64,000 bases of DNA from CAVTJL01 sp963752325 (GTDB lineage: Bacteria > Pseudomonadota > Alphaproteobacteria > Geminicoccales > Geminicoccaceae), in NCBI GenBank assembly GCA_963752325.1, contig CAVVXU010000010.1, positions 620,001 through 684,000 of the forward strand, written 5' to 3'. The notes beneath the pieces were generated by a model. That model did not search any database, was not told the origin of the DNA, and worked only from the letters and a program-made list of their open reading frames with translations. Shown in pieces: positions 8,623 to 19,243 of the stretch. Every line of letters begins with the position of its first letter. Position 1 is the stretch's first letter. Made by a program: the position numbers and the translations under genes.

Positions 8623-10525
8623 TTGCCTGCGGAGGGGGGCGGATGGCTGCAGGACGGGCTGGATATCTTCAACAGGATGCTGCCCGTCATCGCGACCGTG
8701 ACCGGCATCATGGGCGGATGGCTCGGTGCGTCGAGAGGCCTCAACGCCCGCTATCGCAACGACATGGCGGAGCCGGCCTTCCGCGCCGAGTGTGCCGAGG
8801 CGCTGAGGCCGCACCGGTGGGGCGAGCTCTATGAGCGGATGCTCGGCGGCAGCCTCGACCGCGCCGACCGCCTCTTCGGGCCGACCCGCTCCTGGCACTC
8901 GCTCGGTGTCTGTATCGTCGTCTCGTTGATCTACACCTTCCTCGGCTTCTTCGTGACATGGGGCTTCGGTGCCGAGGGAACGATCGCTACAGTCCCGATG
9001 CTCCCGCTAGCTCGAGTCAGGCTGGGACAGGACCGCCGTCGGCCTTGCACTCGCGGGCGCTTGCCCATGGCGTGGTGGATCGGCTATCGGGTCGGGCGAT
9101 TTGAGAGAGCCTTGCACTGTTACTGGTTGCAGCGTCGGCGCCAAACCCGGGGCCGCTCGCTCCGTACTGACCTTGGTTGGCAGTACCGAATTGGCTCGGC
9201 ACTGGCGCGCTTCGCTTTGTCTTGCGTTGTCATTGCCATTAGCTGGGCCCTTAAACCAGCCAACGTGATCGTGGCTCCAGTGCTCTTGTTTGGGGTGTTG
9301 GCGGGCCTCAATCTGCTTGCGTTACGGCCTTGCCAGACTCCCCAGTCTGCGGCAGGCGGGTTTGATCGGTGCTCTCCTCAAGGTGGCGGTCGGAATCATA
9401 GTCACAACTGGAGCGGCTGCTGTAGTTGTGGCCGCAGGCGCAACCGTACTCATAGCCACAGGCACAGCCAAACCCTTAGTCGTAAATGGACTCATGGCCC
9501 TCGCCCTCGCGGCGGTGGCAGCTGGAACTGTAGGAGGAGCCTTCGCCGGGGCTGGAGGCCTAATTGTGGCTGGGGCCGGAAGCGCAGCCGTAGCGGCAGG
9601 CGTGGCCGCAGTGTATGTGGCGGCCGTAGCCGGTGCCCCTGCCGGCCCCGGGTCCGAGGCGGTAGCCATAGCTACGCCGCACGCCGCCTTTCTTGGGTTG
9701 CATATGGCCTGTGGCGGCGGGAGTGGCTCGATGCCTGGGCGGTGGCGGTCGGGACCACCGTGGCGTGGGCGACCGGTTTGGGCATTATTTCCCAACAACT
9801 CGATATTGCCGCCGCCCTCGATCATCTTCTTTGTCCTGTTGCCGGTCCTGAACGCGGCGGTCGATTTCATCTCCTGGCTGGTGACGCGGGAGCTTGGGAG
9901 ACGGCTGCGGGGTCTGCTGCGAGCCGGCGCCGGTGTCGGCGCGCGTGCCTTCGCCCTCGTCAGCCACACCGTCGCCGACCTGGTGCTGGCCCTGACGCTG
10001 CTGCTGGCGCTGGCTTGGCTGCTGGGCTTCTTCTTCGAGGCTTACGGGCTCTCGGGATGGATGCCGGGCGTGGCGGCCGAGGACCATAGCTGGGCGCGTG
10101 GTTGGCTCGTCTCGGCGATCCAGGCGCCTTTCGGTGCCGGGCTCTGGGTCACGCTGATGCTGGCCTCGACGCTCGTTCCCACGGCCATCCATCTCGCCTT
10201 CATGAGCTTCAGCGGGCTCGCCATCCTCACGCTGCCCGACGAGCCTCGACGGGCACTGCTGGCGCGCCTGGAGGGTTGGAGCTACGCGAGCGAGGATGAC
10301 CGCACGACGACCGTCCGCAAAGTCGCCAGCTACTTCGCCCGCGACCGCTTCTTCCTGTGGGCTGCCGCGATCTTCTGCAGTGGCGCCGTGCTGGGCCTGC
10401 TCGGGGCCGCCGTCGTGCTGCTGCTCCGAGGCACCGGCATCGGCTCCTTCAGCGATCTCGTGCTGTGGGCCGCGAATCTCGGCATAGAGACGGCCCACGA
10501 CTTGCTGGTCCTGGTCGCACACTAG
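8623..10525 (+). pseudogene. Large multi-pass membrane protein, several frameshifts
   Basis: Conserved-looking hydrophobic segments occur in turn in two or three frames over 1.9 kb, so this was probably one gene of about 630 codons. The TTG start at 8623 has an excellent AGGAGG ribosome site at 8611-8616. Order: a first membrane segment (IATVTGIMGGWLGAS), a cytosolic loop, LGVCIVVSLIYTFLGFF, then a break near 9000. More helices follow to about 9325, a long Ala/Gly/Val-rich stretch to about 9670 in the next frame, a return to the first frame to about 9800, and finally six or so clear helices to the stop. Codon use from about 9090 to 9700 (ATA, GTA, ACA, TTG) differs from the flanks. At least four shifts make decay likelier here than elsewhere in the window. 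I do not recognise the family. Confidence 0.5.
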
Positions 10526-10755
10526 CAAAACGGTCCACCGAGCTCATCCCGTTCCGGCTCCGACGTGTATCGCCGGGGGAAGCTCAGGCAACGCTGCCAG
10601 GCCGCCTCGCGCCTCGCTATGGCGAGAGCCCTCCCAGATGCTCCACATTGCGCCGGATACGGCGGAAGGCCTTTCTGCTCGTCCTGCGCCGTCGGCGAGC
10701 CTCGATGCCGCAAGATGGCGGCCCGACAGCGGGCCGCCGATCGCCCGCCCGTCGG

Positions 10756-12486
10756 CTACGACCCGGAGTCCACGACCCTCAGCCGGTGGTGGCGGGTATC
10801 GACGACGACCGTGCCGTGGTTGGGGAAGGTGACGGTGACGTTCGTGCCGCTCACCGCTTCGACCTCACCTATGCCCCAGCGCGGATGGCCGGCGAGGCGC
10901 ACGCGGATGCCGCGCCCCACCACCTCCGTCGGCGAAGGCAGCGGCGGTGGTGCCTGCAGGCCGGTGCCGCCGCTCCGGCAATAGCTGTGGTAGGTCGACG
11001 CGGTCGGCAGGGGCGTCTGGGTCGTGTTGTCCAGACCCTTGGACCCGGCGATCGTGATGACGATTCCGTCGCCGGGAAGGCTCTTGAACGAGACGGCATC
11101 GTCGATGGAGAAGGCGTAGGCGTTCGAGGCGAGCTTCTGGTGAACGAGGCTGACATAAGGATTGAAGACATCCTCGGGCAGCACCGCCGGCTCGAAGAAA
11201 TTGTACTGCAGGTCGCAATAGGTGGCGATCGCCGAGCTGTAGCCCGCCGTGTTGACCAGGGGTGCAGCACATCCGGGAAACTGCACCCAGCCGTAGACGG
11301 TGGTCAGGAACTCAGGCGTGGCCGGCAACTGCTTGCCGGGGAAGCACTTTTGATAGTCGTTCACGAAGAAGGTGTTGACCTCCCGGATCTGCGTGCAGGT
11401 GGCGCTCTGGGTGGGCGTGGTCGAGGTGCATTTGTTCCACAGGTCCAACGTGCCCTGGGCCAGCTGACCCAGCTTGCCGATGCCGCTCGTCGTGTCCGAG
11501 GAGAGAACCGGAGGGGCGGGCGGCGGATTCCTGAACAATTCGGCATAGACGGTGTTGGTCGACGGTATCTGGGGCTCGGGATAGGCGTTGCCGCCGGCGG
11601 GCGGGGCAGGCAGCGGTATCGTCGGATCCTTGGCCGTGTAATAGGCCGGGACGTAGAACGGCCACGCCTTGCCGCCGTTGGAGAAGGCCTCGAGCGCGCT
11701 CCTGAACGGCGCCACGGCCTCGGTCGAGCCGAGATAGGCGTTGGCGGCCGAGTGGTTGCCGCGCGCCCCGATCGCGGCCGGCAGGTACACCTGGTCCACG
11801 GCCGAGATGTTGAAGTTGACGATCGCCCTGTTGATGGAGAGCTTCGGATCCAGCGGCGGGCCCTGGGCGGCCGCGAACGTGTACTCGATCAGCTGGGCCG
11901 GCACGGAGGGCGGGAAGCCGTTCACATAGGCCTTGATGACCAGGGGCTCGCAGGTGGTGTTGTCCGAGGCGCAGGACGGCAGCGCCGCGCCGGCGACCGG
12001 GTTGACGGGAATGGGCGGAATGATCTTGCCCGTTCGGTCGACACTGTAATTGTAGGCGGCATTGACCGCGTCCCGGCCATCGAACACGAAGACCCGCATC
12101 GCGTTCCACCAGTCGATGTACTGGTCCTTCACCGTGCCCAGGTTGCCGCCGCTGACCGGCAGCAGCTGCGTATAGAACGGGAGGGTGAGCGTGACCGAAT
12201 GCCCGGGAGGAATGCCGCCGTCGCGGTTGACATAGATCTTGTAGAGCAGGGTCGTGTTGAAGATCTGGGTCGTCACGTCGCCGACGTTGAACTGGGCCTG
12301 CAGCCACAGGTCACGAACATCCGCGCCGCTCATGATCGGTGCCTGGATCACCGGGTAGAGCGTATGGTCCGTCGAGTTGTTGTAGAAGGTGATGGTCTTC
12401 GTGGGAACGGCCTGCGCGTTCGCAGCACCGGCGCCACCGAGAAGAAGAAGCAGGAGCGAGGCGAGGCACGTGCAAAGCCGGCCCAT
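10756..12486 (-). CDS. Large secreted protein of unknown function
   Basis: A 576-residue protein with a classical Sec signal peptide at its N-terminus (MGRLCTCLASLLLLLLGG, then AANAQA, cleavage about residue 25). ATG 12486 is chosen because GGAGAG lies 8 bases before it and the signal starts there; an upstream in-frame ATG would put 28 extra residues before the leader. The mature part is rich in Asn, Thr, Tyr and Pro. It begins with a beta-rich stretch (ITFYNNSTDHTLYPVIQAP), contains several Cys in pairs likely to form disulfides, and ends with a KOW/Tudor-like strand set (VVGRGIRVRLAGHPRWG, then VTVTFPNHGTVVVD). It lies alone, convergent with the broken membrane gene. I do not recognise it beyond a resemblance of its start to bacterial extracellular proteins. 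It is probably periplasmic or outside the cell. Confidence 0.8.
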   Translation of the reverse strand: MGRLCTCLASLLLLLLGGAGAANAQAVPTKTITFYNNSTDHTLYPVIQAPIMSGADVRDLWLQAQFNVGDVTTQIFNTTLLYKIYVNRDGGIPPGHSVTLTLPFYTQLLPVSGGNLGTVKDQYIDWWNAMRVFVFDGRDAVNAAYNYSVDRTGKIIPPIPVNPVAGAALPSCASDNTTCEPLVIKAYVNGFPPSVPAQLIEYTFAAAQGPPLDPKLSINRAIVNFNISAVDQVYLPAAIGARGNHSAANAYLGSTEAVAPFRSALEAFSNGGKAWPFYVPAYYTAKDPTIPLPAPPAGGNAYPEPQIPSTNTVYAELFRNPPPAPPVLSSDTTSGIGKLGQLAQGTLDLWNKCTSTTPTQSATCTQIREVNTFFVNDYQKCFPGKQLPATPEFLTTVYGWVQFPGCAAPLVNTAGYSSAIATYCDLQYNFFEPAVLPEDVFNPYVSLVHQKLASNAYAFSIDDAVSFKSLPGDGIVITIAGSKGLDNTTQTPLPTASTYHSYCRSGGTGLQAPPPLPSPTEVVGRGIRVRLAGHPRWGIGEVEAVSGTNVTVTFPNHGTVVVDTRHHRLRVVDSGS

Positions 12487-12601
12487 CTTTTTCTCTCCGC
12501 CCATCGGTCGAGAGGCGACCGTTCCTTTCGCCACACTTCGGCTTTTTTCTACGTCCCCGCAGATCCGCAATCAAGCCTGATTCCGGCGGCCAGACGAGAG
12601 C

Positions 12602-12760
12602 TCACGATGCCGACAAAAGCTCCTTGATCCTCTCGTCCCTCCTGTCCAGTGCCCGGCAGTTGAGGTCGTGGCGGCGGCAGATGGCGGCACAGCGCCAAGC
12701 TGTGGTCCCGGGCAGCGACGCTGGCAGCCGTGCCGAGCGCCGCCGGATCACCACCGCGGG
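12602..12760 (-). pseudogene. Decayed second copy of the 3' end of the gene at 13625-14294
   Basis: Read on the minus strand this encodes AWRCAAICRRHDLNCRALD then RRDERIKELLSAS and a stop at 12602-12604. It matches the end of the gene at 13625-14294 (AWRCAAICRRHGL, then a 28-residue segment, then DLHCRALDRRDERIREAG). The upstream part (ALGT, then RDH) also matches, but in another phase because of one extra base near 12699. The middle segment is deleted. No start codon or 5' part is present, so it is a truncated relic. The DUF1275 gene lies between the two copies. Confidence 0.6.
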
Positions 12761-12787
12761 CCCGCGTAGGCTGGCTGGCCGATGGGA

Positions 12788-13501
12788 TCACGAATCCTGG
12801 CGTGTCAGCCCGGTGAGGGCCACCGAGAAGACGAGGAGCGCCAGCAACAGCGGCACCGGGGGCCCGGCGGTCCTGGTCAATGCGGCCCCCATGGCGGCAC
12901 CCAGCATGAAGAGGCCGATCGAGGCGAGGCGGCGCTGCCAGCGCTCGTCTCGGCCGTCCACGCGCACGGAATCGGCGACCAGGGCGGTGAGCGTGAGGGT
13001 CATGACGTTGGTGGCGAGGTCAGGCACACCATGGCGGCGCATCAGGGCGTTCTGCAGGCCCATGGCGAGGGCGAGAAGCGCCAGGAGGGTATCCGTGGCG
13101 ACCTCGCTCGATCCGAGCGGCAGGAGCAGGCTCAGCAGCGCCGCTGCCGCCAGGAACACCCACTCGACCGCGAAGCCGAGCCGCGTGTGCCCGTGCCGGC
13201 TGCGAACGATGTGGCCGCCGGCGACGGCCCCCACCACGAAGCTGCCGAGCGCGATCGGATAGGATGGATCCCCGAAGGCCGAGTGGCCGCTGCCCAGGTA
13301 GAACGAGAACAGGAGAAGATTTCCCGTCATCATCTCGGCAAAGACCTTGCCCAGGGAAAGAAAGCATGTCGCGTCGACAAGCCCGCAGAGATAGGTGATC
13401 AGATAAAGACCGACGACATGCGAGACCCTCGGCCCGTGTCCCCAGAACGGGACGGCCATGAGCAGGCTCGTGAGCTTCGGCGGGCGGTCGTCGCGCTGCA
13501 T
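12788..13501 (-). CDS. DUF1275 (YoaK-type) membrane protein
   Basis: An inner-membrane protein of 237 residues with six or so hydrophobic segments. The family signature is clear: YLCGLVDATCFLSLGKVF followed by EMMTGNLLLF (about residues 36-65), then GSFVVGAVAGGHIV, LALAMGLQNALMRRHGVPD, TNVMTLTLTAL, and a last helix pair ending VALTGLTRQ. In DUF1275 proteins the GLVDAxxFLxLG and MTGN motifs are near invariant; no biochemical role is established for the family. The gene lies between two related fragments of another gene (12602-12760 and 13625-14294), all on the minus strand, so it may have been carried in by a duplication or rearrangement. Family firm, function unknown. Confidence 0.88.
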   Translation of the reverse strand: MQRDDRPPKLTSLLMAVPFWGHGPRVSHVVGLYLITYLCGLVDATCFLSLGKVFAEMMTGNLLLFSFYLGSGHSAFGDPSYPIALGSFVVGAVAGGHIVRSRHGHTRLGFAVEWVFLAAAALLSLLLPLGSSEVATDTLLALLALAMGLQNALMRRHGVPDLATNVMTLTLTALVADSVRVDGRDERWQRRLASIGLFMLGAAMGAALTRTAGPPVPLLLALLVFSVALTGLTRQDS

Positions 13502-13624
13502 GTCGTCGAGCCGGAGCTCAGGTCCGTGACGGGGGCGAGACAGCGCCGACGCTCACCGGACCCGCCACTGCTGGCATTGTCGCGTCCTCATGAGGAAGCC
13601 CACGCTCGAGATCGACGCATTGTT

Positions 13625-14294
13625 TCATCCAGCCTCCCTGATCCGCTCGTCTCGTCGATCGAGGGCGCGGCAGTGGAGGTCGTGGAGGAGGTAGGCCAGG
13701 CGGTCGCGGGTCCAGGGCTGGCCGGAGCTCTTGTCGTAGAGGTCGGGCATGGGCCAGCCTTCGGGCAGGCCGGCCTGGAGGCCGTGGCGGCGGCAGATGG
13801 CAGCACAGCGCCAGGCATGGTCCTGGACCGCGACGATGGCGACGGTGCCGAGCGCCGCCGCGATCGCCGCCGTTGCGGGCGAGGATCTCCTCGATGACGC
13901 CGCCCGTCGACAGGTAGCGGGGCTCGTGCTGGGCGTCGCGGCCGGGGTAGATGGGCATCAGGGCTGTGGCGGGGATGCGGTCGCCCACGGCCTCGGCCAC
14001 CTCCCACTGGGCATGGACAGGAGCGCTGGTGGCGACGTGCAGGCGCACCGCGATGTCGGCGAGCGCGGCGTTGACCGGGCCGGGCTCGCGGTTGCCGCTG
14101 GGCAGCATGCGGTTGCCGAAGGTGAAGCCGATGATCGTGCGCACGCCTTCGAGCGGGACCGTTGGCGCCCGCCAGGAGAGCGCATCCTCCATCAGGATTT
14201 TTGTCAGTTCGCGCCCGAGCGCCGGGTCGCCGAGCTCGGCGGTGAGATGGCTTGCTAGGATTGCCTCGATATCCTGATCGTGCTCCGCGGCCAC
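13625..14294 (-). pseudogene. Conserved hypothetical protein, one frameshift
   Basis: About 223 codons in two phases. The first part reads from GTG 14294 (AAEHDQDIEAILASHLTAEL) through TIIGFTFGNRMLPSGN, HVATSAPVHAQWEVAEAVG and YPGRDAQHEPRYLSTGGVI to about 13873. One extra G there moves the sequence to the frame reading ALGTVAIVAVQDHAWRC, LPEGWPMPDLYDKSSGQ and WTRDRLAYLLHDLHCRALD. The GTG is preferred since GGGGAG lies five bases before it. The second part looks like an alpha/beta fold with conserved Trp, Cys, His and Asp; I cannot name the family. A truncated copy of the 3' end lies at 12602-12760. HAD phosphatase is divergent from it, with 176 bases between. Confidence 0.55.
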
Positions 14295-14470
14295 GGCGCT
14301 CCCCTTTTTGCTCGTCGGCGGCTGCGGGACCATCTTGGCGCCCGTGACGCGTGCGGGGCAAGCCGTCCGCATGGGGTAGAAGGGAGCGAGGCCAGCTATC
14401 ATGTCGCCGCTACGAAGGCCGGTCATCTCTGGTGTCACGACCTGTGCTGCAGCGAGCGGAGTGAGAGCAA

Positions 14471-15148
14471 ATGATGTCACGGCGGGCGGCCATGGTGTTC
14501 GATCTGGACGGGACGCTGGTCGACAGCGTCTACCAGCATGTCATCGCCTGGCATCACGCGCTGCTGGCGGAGGGCATCGACCTTTCGATCTGGCGCATCC
14601 ATCGGCGCATCGGGATGAGCGGCGGGCTGTTCGCGCGGGCGCTGCTGCGCGAGACCGGGCGCGAGGTCGATGCCGAGCTGAAGGCGCGGCTGCAGCAGGC
14701 GCATGGCGAGGCCTATCTCAAGATCGCGGGCGACGTGCGGCCACTGCCGGGCGCGCGCGAGCTGCTGCAGCGGCTGACCGCCATCGGCTGCCCGTGGGCC
14801 ATCGCGACGAGCGGCCATCGGCGGACGGCGCAGACGGCGCTCGACATGCTGGGCGTGCCGGACGGCGTGCCGATCGTGACGCGCGATCTGGTGCGCCACG
14901 CCAAGCCCGACCCTGATCTTTTTTTGGCTGCGGTGGAGAAGCTGGGCGTGGATGTGTCCGATGTCTATGTCGTGGGCGACAGCGTGTGGGACATGCTGGC
15001 GGCACGCCGTGCCAGGGCCCTGGGCGTGGGTGTGCTCTCGGGTGGCTATGGTGCGGAGGAGCTGGAGCGCTCGGGCGCCTATCGCGTCTACGACGACCCC
15101 GCGATGCTGATGACGCACCTGGACGAGCTGGGCGTCCGCGCCGAGTAG
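14471..15148 (+). CDS. HAD-superfamily phosphatase (phosphoglycolate phosphatase-like)
   Basis: Cytosolic Mg2+-dependent phosphatase of the haloacid dehalogenase fold, 225 residues. Motif I is FDLDGTLVDS (about residues 10-19) with both catalytic Asp. Motif II is IATSGHRRT, motif III the Lys in HAKPDPDLF, and motif IV VVGDSVWDML with the metal-binding Asp pair. The segment between motif I and II is the helical cap (C1 type) that sets the substrate. Such proteins act on small sugar phosphates or phosphoglycolate; the sequence alone does not settle which. ATG 14471 is followed at once by a second ATG; either could be used. The stop is followed by an A-rich stretch that ends the convergent hydrolase gene on the other strand. 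Confidence 0.9.
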   Translation: MMSRRAAMVFDLDGTLVDSVYQHVIAWHHALLAEGIDLSIWRIHRRIGMSGGLFARALLRETGREVDAELKARLQQAHGEAYLKIAGDVRPLPGARELLQRLTAIGCPWAIATSGHRRTAQTALDMLGVPDGVPIVTRDLVRHAKPDPDLFLAAVEKLGVDVSDVYVVGDSVWDMLAARRARALGVGVLSGGYGAEELERSGAYRVYDDPAMLMTHLDELGVRAE

Positions 15149-15180
15149 CGCCAAAGCAAACTGATAAAAAAAGAAAAAAC

Positions 15181-15876
15181 CTACTCCGACAGCCAGATCC
15201 TGAGCTGGGCCGTGGCGGCGTCGGGGCGCTCGAGGGTCGAGAGGTGACCGCAACGCGGCAGCACGACGAGGGTCGCGTCCGGGATGGCCGCCGCCATCTC
15301 CTCGCTGAGCGGCAGGGGTGTCAGCGCGTCCTGGCGGCCGCACAGGACGAGCGTGGGGCAGCTTATTTTTCTCAGCTCGGGACGGAGGTCGCTGCGGGTC
15401 ATCAGGGCCTGCTGCTGGCGCAGGAAGGCTTTCTGGCCGATCGCCTCGGCCATCGCCATGACCGTGGCGACGAGGCCGTCGTCCTTCAGGCGGTCGGGGT
15501 GGAGGAGGAGCGGCAGGAGGCGGGGTGTGACGCCCTTGAACTCGCCCTTCTGCGAGAGCTCGATGAGGCCGCGGCGCCGCGCCGTGATCTCGGGCGTGTC
15601 GGCACGGGCCTGGGTGTCGAGCAGCGCCAGCCGGGTGACGCGCTCGGGCGCCTGGCGCATGATCTCGAGCGCCACGTAGCCGCCCATCGATAGCCCGCAG
15701 AGCGCGAAGCGCGGCGGGGCACCGGCCAGCACGCGCCGGGCCATGCCGGCGATGCCGTCGTCGTGGGTGAGGTCGGCCACCTCGATGTCGCGGCCCTGGC
15801 CGAGCGCCAGGATCTGCGAGGCGTAGAGCCGGCGGTCGCAGAGGAGGCCCGGCAGGAACAGAAGAGGCTCGGCCAT
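15181..15876 (-). CDS. Alpha/beta hydrolase
   Basis: A 231-residue single-domain hydrolase. LLFLPGLLCD near the start supplies the oxyanion-hole turn, ALCGLSMGGYVA the nucleophile elbow with catalytic Ser (about residue 62), LCGRQDALTP the acid Asp, and PRCGHLSTLERP the catalytic His (about residue 213). The order and spacing are those of the carboxylesterase / lactonase-type branch of the family (compare PcaD- and MenH-like proteins). The substrate cannot be told. ATG 15876 has AGAGAAAAAG upstream. An isochorismatase-family gene starts 44 bases before it on the same strand, so the two are probably co-transcribed and may act on related small molecules. Confidence 0.88.
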   Translation of the reverse strand: MAEPLLFLPGLLCDRRLYASQILALGQGRDIEVADLTHDDGIAGMARRVLAGAPPRFALCGLSMGGYVALEIMRQAPERVTRLALLDTQARADTPEITARRRGLIELSQKGEFKGVTPRLLPLLLHPDRLKDDGLVATVMAMAEAIGQKAFLRQQQALMTRSDLRPELRKISCPTLVLCGRQDALTPLPLSEEMAAAIPDATLVVLPRCGHLSTLERPDAATAQLRIWLSE

Positions 15877-15920
15877 CTCTTTTTCTCTCACTCGCTGTCG
15901 ATCGGTGCCAGGCGGACCCG

Positions 15921-16463
15921 TCATTTGATGAGCCGGCTGATCTCGCGGAAGAGATCCGTGCCGGCGCGCTCCAGCCATTCGAAGAGGACCATCTCGACAT
16001 CGACGATCACCACACCGGCGGCGCGCATGCGCTCGAGGCCGAGCTGCCGGCTCTCCGGGCGGCGCGAGCCCACGGCGTCGGCGACCGCGAGGACCTCGTA
16101 GCCCCTCGACAGGAAGCCGAGAGCGGACTGGAGCACACAGATATGGGTCTCCATGCCGCATACGAGGATGCGCCGCCGGCCGGCGCGGGCGACCGCGGCG
16201 GCGATGGCGGGCTCGGCCGCGGCGGAGAAGGCCGTCTTCGCAAGCACCGGCGCCTTGCCCAGGAGGGCCGCGAGCTGCGAAACGGTGGGGCCTAGTCCCT
16301 TGGGATATTGCTCGGTCACGACGATCGGGACACCGAGGCGGCCGGCCGCGCGCAGCAGGATGGAGGCGCGCTCGATGACGCGCGGGCCGTCGTCGATCGC
16401 GGGCGCCAGACGCTCCTGGACGTCGACGAGGAGCACCAGGCTCTCGGCCGCGCGGATCAGCAT
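15921..16463 (-). CDS. Isochorismatase-family (cysteine) hydrolase
   Basis: A 180-residue cytosolic hydrolase of the isochorismatase/nicotinamidase fold. The catalytic triad is visible: Asp in LLVDVQERL (about residue 14), Lys in VLAKTAFSA (about 80), and Cys in VCGMETHICV (about 113, with the usual cis-peptide region before it). The GMETHICVLQSA segment matches the YcaC-like branch of unknown substrate. ATG 16463 is chosen at the start of the conserved part; the same frame is open for 32 more codons upstream without homology. It is the first of two minus-strand genes with the alpha/beta hydrolase and is divergent from the DEAD-box helicase. Confidence 0.88.
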   Translation of the reverse strand: MLIRAAESLVLLVDVQERLAPAIDDGPRVIERASILLRAAGRLGVPIVVTEQYPKGLGPTVSQLAALLGKAPVLAKTAFSAAAEPAIAAAVARAGRRRILVCGMETHICVLQSALGFLSRGYEVLAVADAVGSRRPESRQLGLERMRAAGVVIVDVEMVLFEWLERAGTDLFREISRLIK

Positions 16464-16618
16464 GCGGGCCTTCTCCTCCCCGACGGGCGGGCCGCGACGG
16501 TGGGTCGCGGCGCAGCCGGCATCACCGGCCGGACAGCAGGCCCGGCGGCAAGTTGACATTGCGCCGATCTCACCTACATGCGGGTCACCCGTAAATTCAA
16601 GCCCGACGACAGGTCATC

Positions 16619-18204
<1,586 letters not shown>

Positions 18205-18205
<1 letters not shown>

Positions 18206-18447
18206 TGCAGACCATCTTCGTCCAGGTGAAGTGCGATCTGGGCAGGGCCTACGAGGTGGCCGACGAGGCCGTGCAGTCGATCGAGGAGGTCTCGGAGGTC
18301 TACTCCACCTCAGGCCAGTACGATCTGCTGCTGAAGTTCCACCTCGGCGCCGACGTCGACATCGGCCACTTCGTCACCAGCCGGGTGCAGACCCTGCCCG
18401 GCGTGAAGGACACCTTCACCCTCATCACCTTCAAGGCCTTCAGCTGA
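18205..18447 (+). CDS. Stand-alone Lrp/AsnC ligand-binding (RAM/SRA) domain protein
   Basis: An 80-residue protein that is only the C-terminal alpha-beta sandwich of Lrp/AsnC regulators: IFVQVKCDLGRAYEVADEA, then EEVSEVYSTSGQYDLLLK and LPGVKDTFTLITFKAFS. There is no helix-turn-helix. In full regulators this domain forms dimers and octamers and binds amino acids; single-domain members are common but their role is not settled. ATG 18205 shares its A with the helicase stop codon, and a Nudix gene starts 9 bases after its end, so the three form a tight operon. It could sense an amino acid, or simply modify another Lrp-type protein by mixed assembly. Confidence 0.88.
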
Positions 18448-18455
18448 GGCCTCCG

Positions 18456-19085
18456 GTGCCGGGCGACCTGCCGCGGCCGGGCCGGCGGTTCGAGATTCTC
18501 GAGCGTCGCCGCCTCCACGACGGCTTCGCCGCGCTCGACATGCTGAAGCTCCGCCACGAGCGCTTCGACGGCGCCTGGAGCCCTCCTCTCAGTCGCGAGC
18601 TGTGGTGCCAGCGGCCGGCCGTCGTCATCCTGCCCTACGATCCCGTCCGCGACCGCGTCGTCCTGATCGAGCAGTTCCGCGCCGGCGCCATCGAGGCGCC
18701 CGAGGGCGCCTGGCTGATCGAGGCGCCGGCCGGCATCTGCGAGCCCGGCGAGACGCCCGAGGAGGTCGCCCGCCGCGAGCTTTTGGAAGAGTGCGGGCTC
18801 GAGGCCGGGCGGCTCGAAAAGATCTGCGTCTACCGCTCGAGCCCCGGCTCGACCACCGAGGCGGTGACGGCTTTCGTCGCCGAGGTCGAGGCCCCGGACG
18901 GCACGGCCATCCATGGCGAGGCCGCCGAGCACGAGGACATCCTGGCGCACCCGCTCGCGGCCGAGGACGCGTTTTGTCTGTTGCGCGAGGGCGGGATCAC
19001 GGCCGTCACCGCGATCGTGCCGCTGCTCTATCTCGAGACCCACAGGCCGCGCCTGCGGCGGGACTGGGCGGGGATCGGGGGCTAG
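18456..19085 (+). CDS. Nudix hydrolase (ADP-ribose pyrophosphatase type)
   Basis: A 209-residue Nudix protein, likely splitting ADP-ribose or a related nucleotide sugar into AMP and ribose 5-phosphate. The Nudix box is complete: GICEPGETPEEVARRELLEE followed by CGL (about residues 93-115). The N-terminal part has the beta-sandwich strands of ADP-ribose pyrophosphatases (FEILERRRL, then AVVILPYD and VVLIEQFRAGAI), and SSPGSTTEAVTAFVAEV follows the box as in NudF-type enzymes. GTG 18456 is the chosen start: GAGG lies 7 bases before it and homology begins just after. It is the last gene of the helicase / Lrp-domain / Nudix group. Confidence 0.88.
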   Translation: MPGDLPRPGRRFEILERRRLHDGFAALDMLKLRHERFDGAWSPPLSRELWCQRPAVVILPYDPVRDRVVLIEQFRAGAIEAPEGAWLIEAPAGICEPGETPEEVARRELLEECGLEAGRLEKICVYRSSPGSTTEAVTAFVAEVEAPDGTAIHGEAAEHEDILAHPLAAEDAFCLLREGGITAVTAIVPLLYLETHRPRLRRDWAGIGG

Positions 19086-19243
19086 CGAAAGGTAGCCCGC
19101 GGACTAGGCGCTCCTCCGCCGGGTCCGTGCAGCCGAGCAGGTGACCCTGCCGGCCCAAGCGTTCCGTCCCGTCCGCCGCACCCTGCTCCGGCTCGACCAC
19201 CGAAGCCCGAACGCTTCGTCGCCGGGCCGGAAAAGGCTTGCGC

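Noticed and set aside
10357..12627. 756-residue open frame on the plus strand opposite the secreted protein
   Set aside because: Its composition is antisense-like, with no motif or ribosome site, while the minus-strand frame has a signal peptide and sensible protein sequence.
12624..13897. Plus-strand frames opposite the DUF1275 gene
   Set aside because: Shadow frames rich in Arg, Gln and His; the minus strand has the DUF1275 motifs.
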